Positions 33,840 to 42,681 of a stretch of DNA of 47,213 nt are shown in pieces (position 1 is the first letter of the stretch; every line of letters starts with the position of its first letter). A model generated the notes under the pieces. It was not told the DNA's origin. It saw only the letters and a list, made by a program, of their open reading frames with translations, and did not search any database. The stretch lies in assembly GCA_031551755.1 (NCBI GenBank), contig JAVBNE010000060.1, positions 1-47,213 on the forward strand, in the 5' to 3' direction. Origin of the DNA: JAVBMU01 sp031551755. Its GTDB lineage: Bacteria > Actinomycetota > Actinomycetes > Actinomycetales > Cellulomonadaceae. The translations under genes were made by a program, and so were the position numbers.

Positions 33840-34325
33840 CTAGTACCCACTCTCGACGGCTGGCAGGACGACTTCACCATCATCATCCGACCAGAACCGA
33901 TCGCCCGGACGGAACTTCACGCCGCCGAACTCCACCGGGACATCGACCTCCCCGATCCCCTCCTTAGCGCTCTTGCGGGGATTGGCGCCAAGAGCCTTGA
34001 TACCCAGTGGCAGGGTCCGCAGGATCGCCACATCACGGACGGCGCCGTTGATGAGCACCCCAGACCAGCCGTTGCGTTCTGCGCTGGCTGCGATGAGATC
34101 CCCCATCAGGGCTGTGCGCAGCGAGCTTCCGCCGTCGACGATCAGGACGGCGCCATTCCCCGGGGTCGCCAGCGTCGCCTTGACCAACGCGTTGTCTTCG
34201 AAACACCGGATCGTCCGGATGTGCCCGTGGAACGCTGGCACGCCGCCCAACTGGTGGAACTGCAGATCGCAGCAGGCGAGCGCTTCCGTGTACTTGTCGT
34301 AGAGGTCGGCCGTGGTGAACGTCAT
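33840..34325 (-). CDS. RraA-like protein (putative HMG/CHA aldolase fold)
   Basis: A 161-residue protein of the RraA family: MTFTTADLYDKYTEALACCD at the start, VLIVDGGSSLRTALMGDLIA and WSGVLINGAVRDVAILRTLP as the conserved core with the G-D and R-D residues used for metal/substrate binding. Members either inhibit RNase E or act as 4-hydroxy-4-methyl-2-oxoglutarate aldolases; sequence alone does not separate them, and the presence of the ring residues R-D favours possible aldolase activity. The ATG 34325 has GAGGAG 7 nt upstream. Length is normal. Confidence 0.88.
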   Translation of the reverse strand: MTFTTADLYDKYTEALACCDLQFHQLGGVPAFHGHIRTIRCFEDNALVKATLATPGNGAVLIVDGGSSLRTALMGDLIAASAERNGWSGVLINGAVRDVAILRTLPLGIKALGANPRKSAKEGIGEVDVPVEFGGVKFRPGDRFWSDDDGEVVLPAVESGY

Positions 34326-34439
34326 GATCGTCTCCTCACTGAGAACCGTTGGCCTTGACCGATCTTGGCACAAACGGGGCGGCCTCCGCTGGGACGGGCG
34401 ACAGCCCCGTGATCCGATCAACCGCTGTCGCCAACGGCA

Positions 34440-36125
34440 CTATGCGACCTCGACCGTGATCTGATGCCAACCGGAGGCACCATCGGGCGCCGGCGGCGCA
34501 ACCTGAGACGTCTGTACCTGGCCATCGGCGTTTGTCGCACGAACAGTCAGCCGGTGACTACCCTGCTCGACGCGAGTGGCATCCCAGACGAACCACCACT
34601 GCCGCCAGGTGTCCGCCGAGACGGTGTCCCCGAGTGTCGCCACCCGCCAATCGCCGTCGTCGACTTGGACCTCCACACCGGCTATCCCCGTGTGCTGAGC
34701 CCACGCGACGCCTGCCACCATGACGTCGCCTCCGGCAACAGTGCCCGCGTTCCGGGGGACATCGATCCTCGAGGAGAGTTTGATCGGCCCCCGGGGAGCC
34801 CAACCACGCTGGGTCCAGTAAGCGACGTCGTCCGCGAACCGGGTCACCTCCAGCGTGGTCACCCACTTGGTCGCGGACACGTAGCCGTAGAGGCCAGGAA
34901 CCACCAACCGGGCCGGGAAACCGTGGTCCATGGGCAACGGCTCACCGTTCATTCCGATGGCGAGCAGGCAGTCCCGTTCGGGATCGGTCAGCACCTCCAG
35001 CGGCGTGCTCGCGCTCCACCCGTCAACACTGCGGGACAGCACCATGTCCGCCTCCGCCTGCGGAGCCGCCTTGGCCAGCAGCTCGCGGACCGGGTAGCCG
35101 AGCCATTTCGCGTTGCCGAGCAGCTCGCCACCGACCTCGTTCGAGACGCAGGTCAAGGTCACGTACCGTTCGACGAGCGGAAGATCCAACAGGTCGTCGA
35201 AGGTCAGCGTGATGTTCCGGTCGACCAGACCGTTGATCGTGAGCTGCCAGGTGGCGGGGTCGACCTGCGGAACCCTGAAGGCCGTGTCGATACGGTAGAA
35301 CGCCCGGTTCGGGGTGACATAGGGCGCGACCCCGTCAACGGGCACCTCGGCACCGGTCGGCACCACAGGCGCAGGGCTCGCGGCAGTCGGCAAGCGCAGG
35401 GCCTCGCGAGCCGCGGATGCCGCGCGGGCGGCCGCACTGAGCGCCCGCGACCCGACGGCGGACACCACCGCAACCCCGGCAAGGACGGCCGTGAAGGTCA
35501 GAAAGCGGCGACGGTCAAGACCTGCCGGCACGGCTGCCGGAGGTGCGCCCGGAGTCGGCGCCTCGGTAGTGGACGAGATAACCGGGGTGGGTGCATCGAC
35601 CGATCGCACAGCCTGCCAGCCGCGCAGACGACGAATGGCCCCAGCGAGGAACCCGATGGCCGCGGCTCCACCCAGCAGACTCGGGAGCAACCACCAGAAG
35701 GTCGCCGCGGTCCGGGTGACGGCGAGTACCGCACTGGCGGAGGCGACCACACCGACGACCCACCGGCCCAGCGGAGGTCGCCGTATCTCCAACACCCCTG
35801 CGACCGCCGCACCAATGGCGCTGACCACGAGGACGGCCGCGCCGAGCATCGCCTTGTCAGCAGTGCCGAAGGTGCTGATCGCCCACTCCCGCATCGCATC
35901 CGGCGCACCATCGATGACGGCCCCGGTGACCACCGCGAGCGGCCCGGAGTCGGAGGTTGAGAAGGCGGCCACCAGCTCGGCGATGCCGACCCCGGCCGCG
36001 ACGGAAACCACCCCAGCGAGGCCGGCCCACCAACCATCCCCGACTCGAGCCCGCGCTTGCCCAGTCGCTTGGTTCTCGGCCTCAGCGGTCGCGGCCCGGC
36101 GCGGGGCACCCGCATGCTCATCCAT
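34440..36125 (-). CDS. Membrane-anchored sulfite-oxidase-type molybdopterin oxidoreductase
   Basis: A 561-residue protein. About 170 N-terminal residues form four or five membrane helices. A Tat-like DRRRFLTFTAVLAGVAVVSA helix follows near residues 205-224, then a sulfite oxidase domain with VTLTCVSNEVGGELLGNAKW, where the Cys is the molybdenum ligand, and GYPVRELL. A C-terminal Mo-co dimerisation domain (VAWAQHTGIAGVEVQVDDGD, WQQWW-like WRQWWFVWDA) ends the protein. It should act on the outer face, passing electrons into the membrane; substrate unknown. It stands alone, about 110 nt from the RraA-like gene. Confidence 0.87.
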   Translation of the reverse strand: MDEHAGAPRRAATAEAENQATGQARARVGDGWWAGLAGVVSVAAGVGIAELVAAFSTSDSGPLAVVTGAVIDGAPDAMREWAISTFGTADKAMLGAAVLVVSAIGAAVAGVLEIRRPPLGRWVVGVVASASAVLAVTRTAATFWWLLPSLLGGAAAIGFLAGAIRRLRGWQAVRSVDAPTPVISSTTEAPTPGAPPAAVPAGLDRRRFLTFTAVLAGVAVVSAVGSRALSAAARAASAAREALRLPTAASPAPVVPTGAEVPVDGVAPYVTPNRAFYRIDTAFRVPQVDPATWQLTINGLVDRNITLTFDDLLDLPLVERYVTLTCVSNEVGGELLGNAKWLGYPVRELLAKAAPQAEADMVLSRSVDGWSASTPLEVLTDPERDCLLAIGMNGEPLPMDHGFPARLVVPGLYGYVSATKWVTTLEVTRFADDVAYWTQRGWAPRGPIKLSSRIDVPRNAGTVAGGDVMVAGVAWAQHTGIAGVEVQVDDGDWRVATLGDTVSADTWRQWWFVWDATRVEQGSHRLTVRATNADGQVQTSQVAPPAPDGASGWHQITVEVA

Positions 36126-36195
36126 GGGGTCAGCGTGCGGCCGCTCAGTGCCCGACGCGCGCCGGACCGGGCTGCCAGGAGCTGACGCCGCGCGA

Positions 36196-37047
36196 TCAGG
36201 CCGTCGGCGGCTTTACTCTAAGAGGCCCACGGGCGGTCGTCGTGTGTGTCGACTGCGCGACAGGGCGAAGGATCAGGGAATCGATGTTGACATGCGCGGG
36301 CCGGGTGAGCGCGAACTCCACGACATCAGCGACGTCTTCGGCCGTCAACGGGTCCTCCACGCCGGCGTATACCTGGTCGGCCTTCGATCGGTCGCCGTCA
36401 AATCGGGTGAGTGAGAACTCCTCGGTGCGCACCATCCCCGGGGCGATCTCGATCACCCGGATCGGTTCACCACCCAATTCCATCCGGAGAGTCCGGGCCA
36501 CCGAAACCTCAGCCGTCTTGCTGGCCACATAGCCCGCGCCACCCGGGTAGGTGCCATGACCCGCCGTCGAGGTCAAGAGCAGGATGTCCCCGCCGCCCGC
36601 CGCCCGCAGGTGCGGCAACAGGGCACGGGTGACTCTGATGGTGCCTAACACGTTCGTCTCGTACATCGCCCGCCACCGGTCGATGTCGGCAGTATCGACC
36701 GGGTCCATCCCCCAGGCGAACCCGGCGATGTTGACCACCGCGTCCACCGGACCACGGGCACTCGCTTCGGCGGTCAGACGGGCGACGTCGGCTTCGCTCG
36801 TCACATCCCCGACCACCGGATAGGCGCCGGTATCCTTCGCCACGTCGGCCAACCGGTCGTCGCGGCGCGCGAAGGCCACGACGTCCCAGCCCAGGTTCCG
36901 CAGCCCGGCGACAACTGCGGCCCCGATCCCGGAAGAGGCACCCGTGACCACGGCTCGGCGTTTTGGTCGCCCGCCATCACCGCTCGCGGAATGCCGACCG
37001 TTGGGCGTCCTCGGCTGTTCGGTCTCTTCGGTATGCGATGCCTGCAC
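36196..37047 (-). CDS. Short-chain dehydrogenase/reductase
   Basis: A 283-residue SDR. The nucleotide motif is VVTGASSGIGAAVVAGL (TGASSGIG at 35-42); NIAGFAWG stands for the usual NNAG, and the active site has ILLLTSTAGHGTYPGGAGYV with YVASK (Tyr-x3-Lys). A basic disordered tail of about 30 residues precedes the fold, so the true start may be inside it; GTG 37047 has no strong ribosome binding site. Substrate unknown. It lies 16 nt behind the CoA-binding protein gene. Confidence 0.87.
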   Translation of the reverse strand: MQASHTEETEQPRTPNGRHSASGDGGRPKRRAVVTGASSGIGAAVVAGLRNLGWDVVAFARRDDRLADVAKDTGAYPVVGDVTSEADVARLTAEASARGPVDAVVNIAGFAWGMDPVDTADIDRWRAMYETNVLGTIRVTRALLPHLRAAGGGDILLLTSTAGHGTYPGGAGYVASKTAEVSVARTLRMELGGEPIRVIEIAPGMVRTEEFSLTRFDGDRSKADQVYAGVEDPLTAEDVADVVEFALTRPAHVNIDSLILRPVAQSTHTTTARGPLRVKPPTA

Positions 37048-37063
37048 GGCGCCACTCTAACGG

Positions 37064-37489
37064 TCAGCCCTCACCGTCTGCCGATTTCGCCAGGGTGGCC
37101 CATTCGATCGCGGCGCAGCGGTCCATCACCATCGCCAAACCGGCCCCAGTGACGCGCGCATAGGCGTCGTCGTCCACCACGCCGAGCTGGAACCACACCG
37201 CCTTGGCACCGATGTCCACGGCCTGATCAGCAACGGCGCCCGCGAGGTCCGAACGGACGAAGACATCGACCACATCGACCGGGAAAGGGATCTCGGCCAG
37301 AGTCGTGTAGCCGACTTCACCATGCACCGTCTGCGCTGCCGGATGGACCGGAACGATTCGCTTCCCGGCCCGCTGGAGCACCTCGGCGACCTCATAGGCA
37401 GCACGCTCGGTGTTGTTGGACAGCCCGACGATCGCCCAGGTCTCGGTCTGCGTCAGGATCTGACGGATCACTCGCTGATCATTTTCCAT
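37064..37489 (-). CDS. CoA-binding domain protein (YccU type)
   Basis: A 141-residue Rossmann-fold protein: ETWAIVGLSNNTERAAYEVA carries the glycine turn, then KRIVPVHPAAQTVHGEV, VDVVDVFVRSDLAG and KAVWFQLGVVDDDAYARVTG. These match the CoA_binding_2/YccU family, which bind CoA-like ligands; no enzyme activity is established. ATG 37489 was chosen because it gives the normal length. It diverges from the YbjQ gene over about 130 nt. Confidence 0.82.
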   Translation of the reverse strand: MENDQRVIRQILTQTETWAIVGLSNNTERAAYEVAEVLQRAGKRIVPVHPAAQTVHGEVGYTTLAEIPFPVDVVDVFVRSDLAGAVADQAVDIGAKAVWFQLGVVDDDAYARVTGAGLAMVMDRCAAIEWATLAKSADGEG

Positions 37490-37623
37490 CTTCCGGCAAC
37501 CAGCAGGCGCAGAGCAGAATTCCCCGGCGGCGACAGGCACGGCGCCACGGACCCGGAAACGAGCGGTCACTGGCCGTAGATGGGCTGGTCCGAAGCCCTT
37601 CCCGGGGGTGGCAGGATGCAGTG

Positions 37624-38001
37624 ATGATCATCGTGACGACAAACGAAATTCCCGGGTACCGCGTCCAGGCGGTCCTCGGTGAAGTGATGGGGCTGACGGT
37701 TCGCTCCACGAACATCGGCGCTGGTATCTCGGCGAGCTTCCGCTCCCTCGGTGGCGGCGAGCTGCCCGAGTTCACCAAGATCATGCATGAGAGCCGTCAG
37801 GAGGTCATGCATCGTATGGTCACTGAGGCCGAGCAGCGCGGCGCGAACGCCATCATCATGATGCGCTACGACAGCGGCTCTCTCGGCAACTTCAGCGAGG
37901 TCTGCGCCTACGGCACGGCGGTCGTCGTCGAGCCCATCCCTGGCGGTCAGCCCGGAGCCACCGGCCAGTCCGCACAGATCGCGGCCCAGGGCGGCCACTA
38001 G
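37624..38001 (+). CDS. YbjQ/UPF0145 family protein
   Basis: A 125-residue homologue of YbjQ. It starts MIIVTTNEIPGYRVQAVLGE, then VMGLTVRSTNIGAGISASFR, and has EVMHRMVTEAEQRGANAIIM and MRYDSGSLG. Members form pentameric rings; their role is unclear (heavy-metal binding has been suggested). ATG 37624 was preferred (GGCAGGA, 7 nt spacing); GTG 37621 is directly before it. A Gly/Gln-rich tail ends the protein. Confidence 0.87.
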   Translation: MIIVTTNEIPGYRVQAVLGEVMGLTVRSTNIGAGISASFRSLGGGELPEFTKIMHESRQEVMHRMVTEAEQRGANAIIMMRYDSGSLGNFSEVCAYGTAVVVEPIPGGQPGATGQSAQIAAQGGH

Positions 38002-38021
38002 TCGCAGAGACCCTCGATACC

Positions 38022-38066
38022 GTGCGATCGGTAGAGTAGATACTGTGCGATCGGTAGAGTAGATAC
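38022..38066. promoter_or_regulatory. Two 22-bp direct repeats at the DUF4143 ATPase promoter
   Basis: Two perfect copies, at 38022-38043 and 38045-38066, repeat with a 23-bp period and end directly before the GTG start at 38068. Each copy starts gtgcgatcggtag and ends agtagatac. The second copy contains TAGAGT (38055-38060), a good TAnnnT -10 placed 7 nt before the GTG, as in leaderless actinobacterial genes; no ribosome binding site is seen. A doubled -10/operator could set strength or autoregulation. Slippage could change the copy number. Confidence 0.7.
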
Positions 38067-38067
38067 C

Positions 38068-39336
38068 GTGACCAGCTACCAACGCAGGATCATCGACACC
38101 GTACTAGACGAGCTCCAGCCGCATCTTCGCGCACTCTCCCTCCATGGGCCCAAAGGGGTTGGCAAGACTGCGACAGCGACCAAACGGGCGGCGACGGTCA
38201 TCGACCTGAGCTTGCCCCACTACCGCGAGTTGCTGTTAGCGGAGCCAAAGCTCCTCACCTCAACGCCTGGCCCAGTGCTCGTTGACGAGTGGCAGCGATT
38301 GCCCGAGGTCTGGGACCACGTTCGCCACGCTGTGGACAACGGATCGCCGCCAGGGCATTTCATCATCGCGGGGAGTTCCGCGCCCCGGGGCGCCGTCGTG
38401 CACTCCGGCGCCGGCCGTATTGTCCCCATGAGGATGCGACCGCTGAGCCTTGCTGAACGGGGCGTTGAAACACCAACCGTCAGTACCGCAGAGCTCTTGG
38501 AGGGCACCGCGCACATCGGCGGAACAACGCCACTCGGCTTTGCTGACTATGTTGAAGAGATCACCTCATCTGGATTTCCTGCCCTCCGCTCGCTCCCACG
38601 CCGGGTGCGGAACGTCGAACTCGACGCCTACTTGACCAACGTGGCACAACGTGAGTTCCCGGAACTCGGCTACCACGTTCGTCGACCTGAAGTCCTGCGT
38701 TCCTGGCTCGCCGCTTACGCAGCGGCCACCGCGAGCACGACTTCCTACACCAAGATTCTCGACGCAGCCACAGCCGACCTTCCAAACAAGCCTGCGAAAG
38801 AGACGACCATCGCCTACCGGGACGCTCTCGCGTCGCTGTGGCTGCTCGACCCAACGCCACCGTGGATCCCAAGCCGCAACCACCTCGATCGTCTCGCCCA
38901 GTCCTCAAAACACCATCTGGCCGACCCCGCCCTCACAGCCCGGCTGTTAGGCCTGGACGCACCCGCCCTGATTCGCGGCTGGCAAGGCTCCACCGTGCTC
39001 AACGAGGCGACCATCCTCGGCGCGTTGTTTGAACACCTCGCCACCCTGAGCCTGCACACCTACGCCGAGGCGTCTGAAGCGCGGGTTACCCACCTACGGA
39101 CCCGCAACGGGACCCATGAGATCGACCTCATCGTCCAACGACCAGATGGTCGAGTAGTCGCTTTTGAGGTCAAACTCGCGAACAGTGTGGGTGACTTTGA
39201 CGTCCGGCACCTGCGCTGGCTCAAGGAACAGATAGGCGACGACCTCCTTGATGCCGGCGTGATCTATAGCGGCAAACACGCCTACCGCCGCCGGGATGGA
39301 GTCGCCGTTATACCCCTCGCCCTGCTAGGTCCGTGA
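38068..39336 (+). CDS. AAA_14/DUF4143 ATPase
   Basis: A 422-residue protein with an N-terminal P-loop (SLHGPKGVGKTATATKR, Walker A 27-34), Walker B GPVLVDEWQRLPEV and a sensor-like HFIIAGSSAP. The C-terminal DUF4143 part carries GTHEIDLIVQRPDGRVVAFEVKL, a PD-(D/E)xK nuclease-like core (E-x-D ... E-x-K). Proteins of this kind are widespread, with unproven roles in defence or toxin-antitoxin-like functions. It is expressed alone, from the repeated promoter upstream, and converges (5 nt gap) on the beta-helix protein gene. Confidence 0.85.
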   Translation: MTSYQRRIIDTVLDELQPHLRALSLHGPKGVGKTATATKRAATVIDLSLPHYRELLLAEPKLLTSTPGPVLVDEWQRLPEVWDHVRHAVDNGSPPGHFIIAGSSAPRGAVVHSGAGRIVPMRMRPLSLAERGVETPTVSTAELLEGTAHIGGTTPLGFADYVEEITSSGFPALRSLPRRVRNVELDAYLTNVAQREFPELGYHVRRPEVLRSWLAAYAAATASTTSYTKILDAATADLPNKPAKETTIAYRDALASLWLLDPTPPWIPSRNHLDRLAQSSKHHLADPALTARLLGLDAPALIRGWQGSTVLNEATILGALFEHLATLSLHTYAEASEARVTHLRTRNGTHEIDLIVQRPDGRVVAFEVKLANSVGDFDVRHLRWLKEQIGDDLLDAGVIYSGKHAYRRRDGVAVIPLALLGP

Positions 39337-39341
39337 ACCAC

Positions 39342-41147
39342 CTAGAGCCGCCGCTTATGCGCGGTCAGAACCAGGAAGCCGATTCCAACCGTCAGGAACC
39401 CGCCTGCCAGGCCGATGAGCGGCCACGGGTCACTACCCGAGTAGGCCAGCTCGCTTCCGCGACCGGTTCCGGCGCCAGTTGCTGCAAAACCGTCCGGGTT
39501 TGCCTCCGGCTGGCCATCCGGATTCGGCGCCGGCGGGTCCGGCGGCCCGGGTGGGTTCGGCGGCACGAGGCCCGCGACCTCAACAGCACCGATATCGCAG
39601 GCCGCACCGAGCGGACGCGGCTCGCCACGTTGGTCGACCGCGAGCGCCCCGGGTCCTGACGGACACCCCGCGATCTGGTTCACGAGCGGGCTGTCATCCG
39701 CGGGGAGCAGGGTGAGCGTCGGTCCACCGTTATCGGCAAGCGCCCCCAAGCCGAACGCACCGGCGGCCATGATTCGGTCGGTCGCAGCATCGAAACCGCA
39801 GTCGGCATCGTCGGCGACGTTGTAGCCCAAGGAGTCGGTATTGCCCGCGATGGCGCACCCCGGACCGCCGCCGACGACCGACGCATAGGAGGTCAGCTCA
39901 GTGGCCGAGATGTCGCCGGTTCCAGTACCGGTGATCTCGTTGCCGACCACCGTCGCATGGGTGAGTGTGACGACCGGAGCGACAACGCCACCGGCCCCCG
40001 CAGCGCCCGTGTTGCCGTGGATTGTCGAGTTGGTGACGACGACGGACCCGGTCGCCGGGGCGAAGATCCCGCCTGCCGCACTTCCGGTGCCAATATTCCC
40101 GCTGACCGTGGTCCGGTCAAGGCTGATCAGGCCACCTGCCCTCAGTCCGGCGGCTGCCGCTGTGGCGGTGTTCCCGGCGATCGTTGACTCAGTCGCGCTG
40201 ATGGCGGCATCGGAGTACAGCCCACCGACGTCCAGGGCGGCCACGTTGCTCTCGACAGTCGAGCGGCTGAGCACCGCACCACCCGCGGCGTAGATGCCAC
40301 CGCCGTAGTGGCTACTGCTGTTACCCGTGAAGGTCGAGTCCGTCGCGGTGACCGCTCCGACCGACCGAACCCCGCCGCCAAAACCGGCGTTGGTCGGGGA
40401 CGTGGACGTCGTGCGGTTCTGCTGCACCGTGACACGAGTGAGAACGACATCCGTCGCCCCGTAGAGGCCACCGCCTTGGCGGGTCGCTTGGTTTTGCCGG
40501 ACAGTCGAGTCCGTCACCGTCAGCAGACCGTTGGCTCGCACAGCACCGCCCCACCGGCCCGCCGTGTTCTCCGTAAGCGTCGAGTCGGTGATCGTCACCG
40601 CCGCAGAACCGGCGATGCCGCCGCCATCCGTGGCGGCCCCGCTTGAGACGTTGTTGGCGATGGTCGAGGACGTGACGGTGATCGAGCTGGCCGAACCGGT
40701 GGTGGAAACCCCGCCGCCGATACCTGAGGCCGCATTGCCCCTGATGGTGGACGACTCGATGGTCAGCGGCCCGGCCGCGTTCACACCACCTCCGGCACCC
40801 GTCCGGTTGCCTCCGGTGAGGGTGATGTCGCTCAATGTGAGGGCCGCGGTCGAGGCGGAGGTCAGGACTGCTTGCCGGTTGGCGCCCACACAGTTCTGCG
40901 TCAGCGTGTGACCGGCCCCATCCAGGGTGAGCGCGACGGATCCGGCCGGGCGACTCGCCGCCGTGCAGGCCAGCGTCAGGTCCGCGCCCAGAACGATCTC
41001 GTCGACGGACGCTGCGGTCCACGCCGTGGTGAATTCGGCGGGAGTGGTCACCGTGACCGGTGCTGCGACTGCCGGTGGAGTGATCACAACCGGAGCCGCG
41101 ACCAGGAGGACCACTACCGCCCAGCGACCGAACGCTGTCTCCCGCAT
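39342..41147 (-). CDS. Wall-anchored right-handed beta-helix surface protein
   Basis: A 601-residue exported protein. The signal peptide (WAVVVLLVAAPVVITPPAVA) ends in AxA. The body repeats polymorphic-outer-membrane-protein-like units of G-G-G-V/I-x and STI/STV (for example SSTIRGNAASGIGGGVSTTG), giving a parallel beta-helix of about 12-14 rungs. A choice-of-anchor Q-like end (DNGGPTLTLLPADDSPL, AVDQRG, CDIGAVEV), a Pro/Asp/Asn-rich spacer and a sorting signal LAYSG plus hydrophobic helix and KRRL follow. LAYSG is close to the class E sortase LAxTG. No sortase gene is in the window. Confidence 0.82.
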   Translation of the reverse strand: MRETAFGRWAVVVLLVAAPVVITPPAVAAPVTVTTPAEFTTAWTAASVDEIVLGADLTLACTAASRPAGSVALTLDGAGHTLTQNCVGANRQAVLTSASTAALTLSDITLTGGNRTGAGGGVNAAGPLTIESSTIRGNAASGIGGGVSTTGSASSITVTSSTIANNVSSGAATDGGGIAGSAAVTITDSTLTENTAGRWGGAVRANGLLTVTDSTVRQNQATRQGGGLYGATDVVLTRVTVQQNRTTSTSPTNAGFGGGVRSVGAVTATDSTFTGNSSSHYGGGIYAAGGAVLSRSTVESNVAALDVGGLYSDAAISATESTIAGNTATAAAAGLRAGGLISLDRTTVSGNIGTGSAAGGIFAPATGSVVVTNSTIHGNTGAAGAGGVVAPVVTLTHATVVGNEITGTGTGDISATELTSYASVVGGGPGCAIAGNTDSLGYNVADDADCGFDAATDRIMAAGAFGLGALADNGGPTLTLLPADDSPLVNQIAGCPSGPGALAVDQRGEPRPLGAACDIGAVEVAGLVPPNPPGPPDPPAPNPDGQPEANPDGFAATGAGTGRGSELAYSGSDPWPLIGLAGGFLTVGIGFLVLTAHKRRL

Positions 41148-41348
41148 TATTTGCCCTTCGTCAGCTGGTGGACCCTGGCCAAGAATACGGAAAAACGCGA
41201 TGAAGCGCTTTCACGCTCGAAATGATGTATTTGGGGGTGTCGACCTATAAGCCTGTTGCGGCCAGTGCCGCCCCTGCAGTACTGAAGACACTGAGCACAT
41301 TGCGAAGGCTGCGCGGGCGACCATGGCGCGCCTTGACACACTGGAACA

Positions 41349-41984
41349 GTGACCCCGAGCCTGTGGCTGACCGGTGACCCGGAGGCCGACGCCCTACTGT
41401 CCAATGACCCATTCGCGCTGCTCACCGGCATGATGCTGGATCAGCAGTACCCCATGGATCACGCCTTCCAAGGACCCTGGAAGATCGCCGAACGCATGGG
41501 CGGATTCGATGTGCACCGCATCGCGGAGGCCGACCCCGACGAGTTCGTCGCTCTGGCCACCACGCCACCCGCCATCCACCGCTACAGCCGCACTATGGCC
41601 GCCAGGGTGCAGGCGCTGGCAGCCGTGATTGTCGGCGAATACGACGGCGATGCGGCCCGCATCTGGACAGCCGGACCCGACGGAGCCGAAGCCCAAGCCG
41701 ACGCGAAAGGGCCTCGCGAGAGTTCCGGAGACTGCGCTGATGCCGCCCTCGTACTCGCTCGACTACGGGCACTGCCGGGTTTCGGGGACCAGAAGGCCCG
41801 CATTTTCCTCGCGCTCCTCGGCAAGCAGTACGGAGTGGCGCCGACAGGATGGCGGGAGGCCGCCGGAGCCTACGGCGAGGCGGGTTCCCGGCGTTCGATC
41901 GCCGACGTTACCGACGCGCAAGCACTGGCGGAGGTGCGAGCCACCAAGAAGGCAGCCAGGGCTGCCGCGCAGGTAGCCAAGTAG
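41349..41984 (+). CDS. HhH-GPD family base-excision repair protein
   Basis: A 211-residue protein: LSNDPFALLTGMMLDQQYPM at the start, KIAERMGGFDVHRIAEADPD and the helix-hairpin-helix LRALPGFGDQKARIFLALLG. It matches the uncharacterised HhH-GPD subfamily found in actinobacteria. Substrate base unknown. The GTG at 41349 is preceded by TTGACA only 12 nt away, so the promoter may lie further up. The terminal 25 residues are Ala/Lys rich. Confidence 0.8.
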   Translation: MTPSLWLTGDPEADALLSNDPFALLTGMMLDQQYPMDHAFQGPWKIAERMGGFDVHRIAEADPDEFVALATTPPAIHRYSRTMAARVQALAAVIVGEYDGDAARIWTAGPDGAEAQADAKGPRESSGDCADAALVLARLRALPGFGDQKARIFLALLGKQYGVAPTGWREAAGAYGEAGSRRSIADVTDAQALAEVRATKKAARAAAQVAK

Positions 41985-42009
41985 CTGACCGGTACGCCGC
42001 GCGCTGTCG

Positions 42010-42681
42010 TCACTCCTCGATCCGACCGTCGAGCATGGTCACGACACGATCACACCGATCCGCCACCCGTGGATCGTGCGTCGCGATCATGACGGCGGCA
42101 TCGCGTTCTCGAACAGCAAGTAGCAGACCGACAATGCGTTCTCCCGTACTACGGTCGAGCGCAGCGGTCGGTTCGTCGGCCAGTATCACACGGGGGCGAT
42201 TCACCAACGCTCTTGCCAGCGCCACCCGCTGCTTCTCTCCGCCTGAAAGCCTCCCGGCTTTTCGGCCGCGAGCCCCCTCGAGCCCGACATCGGCCAGCGC
42301 CCTACCCACTCTCTCAGAGCGTTCACGCCGCCGCGGCCTCGGGCGCGCATATTCGAGAGGAATCGCGACGTTCCGAGCGGCTGGCTCATCCTCGACGATG
42401 GCAAGGTCTTGGTGGAGGTAGCCGAAGAACTCATTGCGCAGCCGAGCTCGTCCGCGCTCATGTTGGTCGACAGCCCTGCCTTCGATTTTGACGACTCCCC
42501 GCTCGGGTCGAATCGTCAGGCCGAGCACGCCGAGCAGAGTCGACTTTCCGCAGCCCGACGGTCCCATCACGGCAAGGGCCTCACCGCGGCGGACGGCGAC
42601 GTTGACGCCATTGAGAGATACGACCCGCGTTTGCCCGTCCCCGTAAACGTGATGCAGATCCGTCGCTTCCAGCAAGAGCAT
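42010..42681 (-). CDS. ABC transporter ATPase, MacB/LolD type
   Basis: A 223-residue nucleotide-binding domain: Walker A GPSGCGKST (40-48), Q-loop GYLHQDLAIVEDEPAARNV, signature LSGGEKQRVALARAL, Walker B VILADEPTAALD and IATHDPRVADRCD. This is the MacB/LolD class that drives FtsX-like permeases. ATG 42681 was chosen: it overlaps the permease stop as TAATG and GGGGAGGGG lies 7 nt upstream. Last gene of a four-gene operon. Confidence 0.9.
   Translation of the reverse strand: MLLLEATDLHHVYGDGQTRVVSLNGVNVAVRRGEALAVMGPSGCGKSTLLGVLGLTIRPERGVVKIEGRAVDQHERGRARLRNEFFGYLHQDLAIVEDEPAARNVAIPLEYARPRPRRRERSERVGRALADVGLEGARGRKAGRLSGGEKQRVALARALVNRPRVILADEPTAALDRSTGERIVGLLLAVRERDAAVMIATHDPRVADRCDRVVTMLDGRIEE

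Noticed and set aside
41331..41336. TTGACA as the -35 of the HhH-GPD gene
   Set aside because: Only 12 nt separate it from the start codon, leaving no room for a -10 and transcript start.
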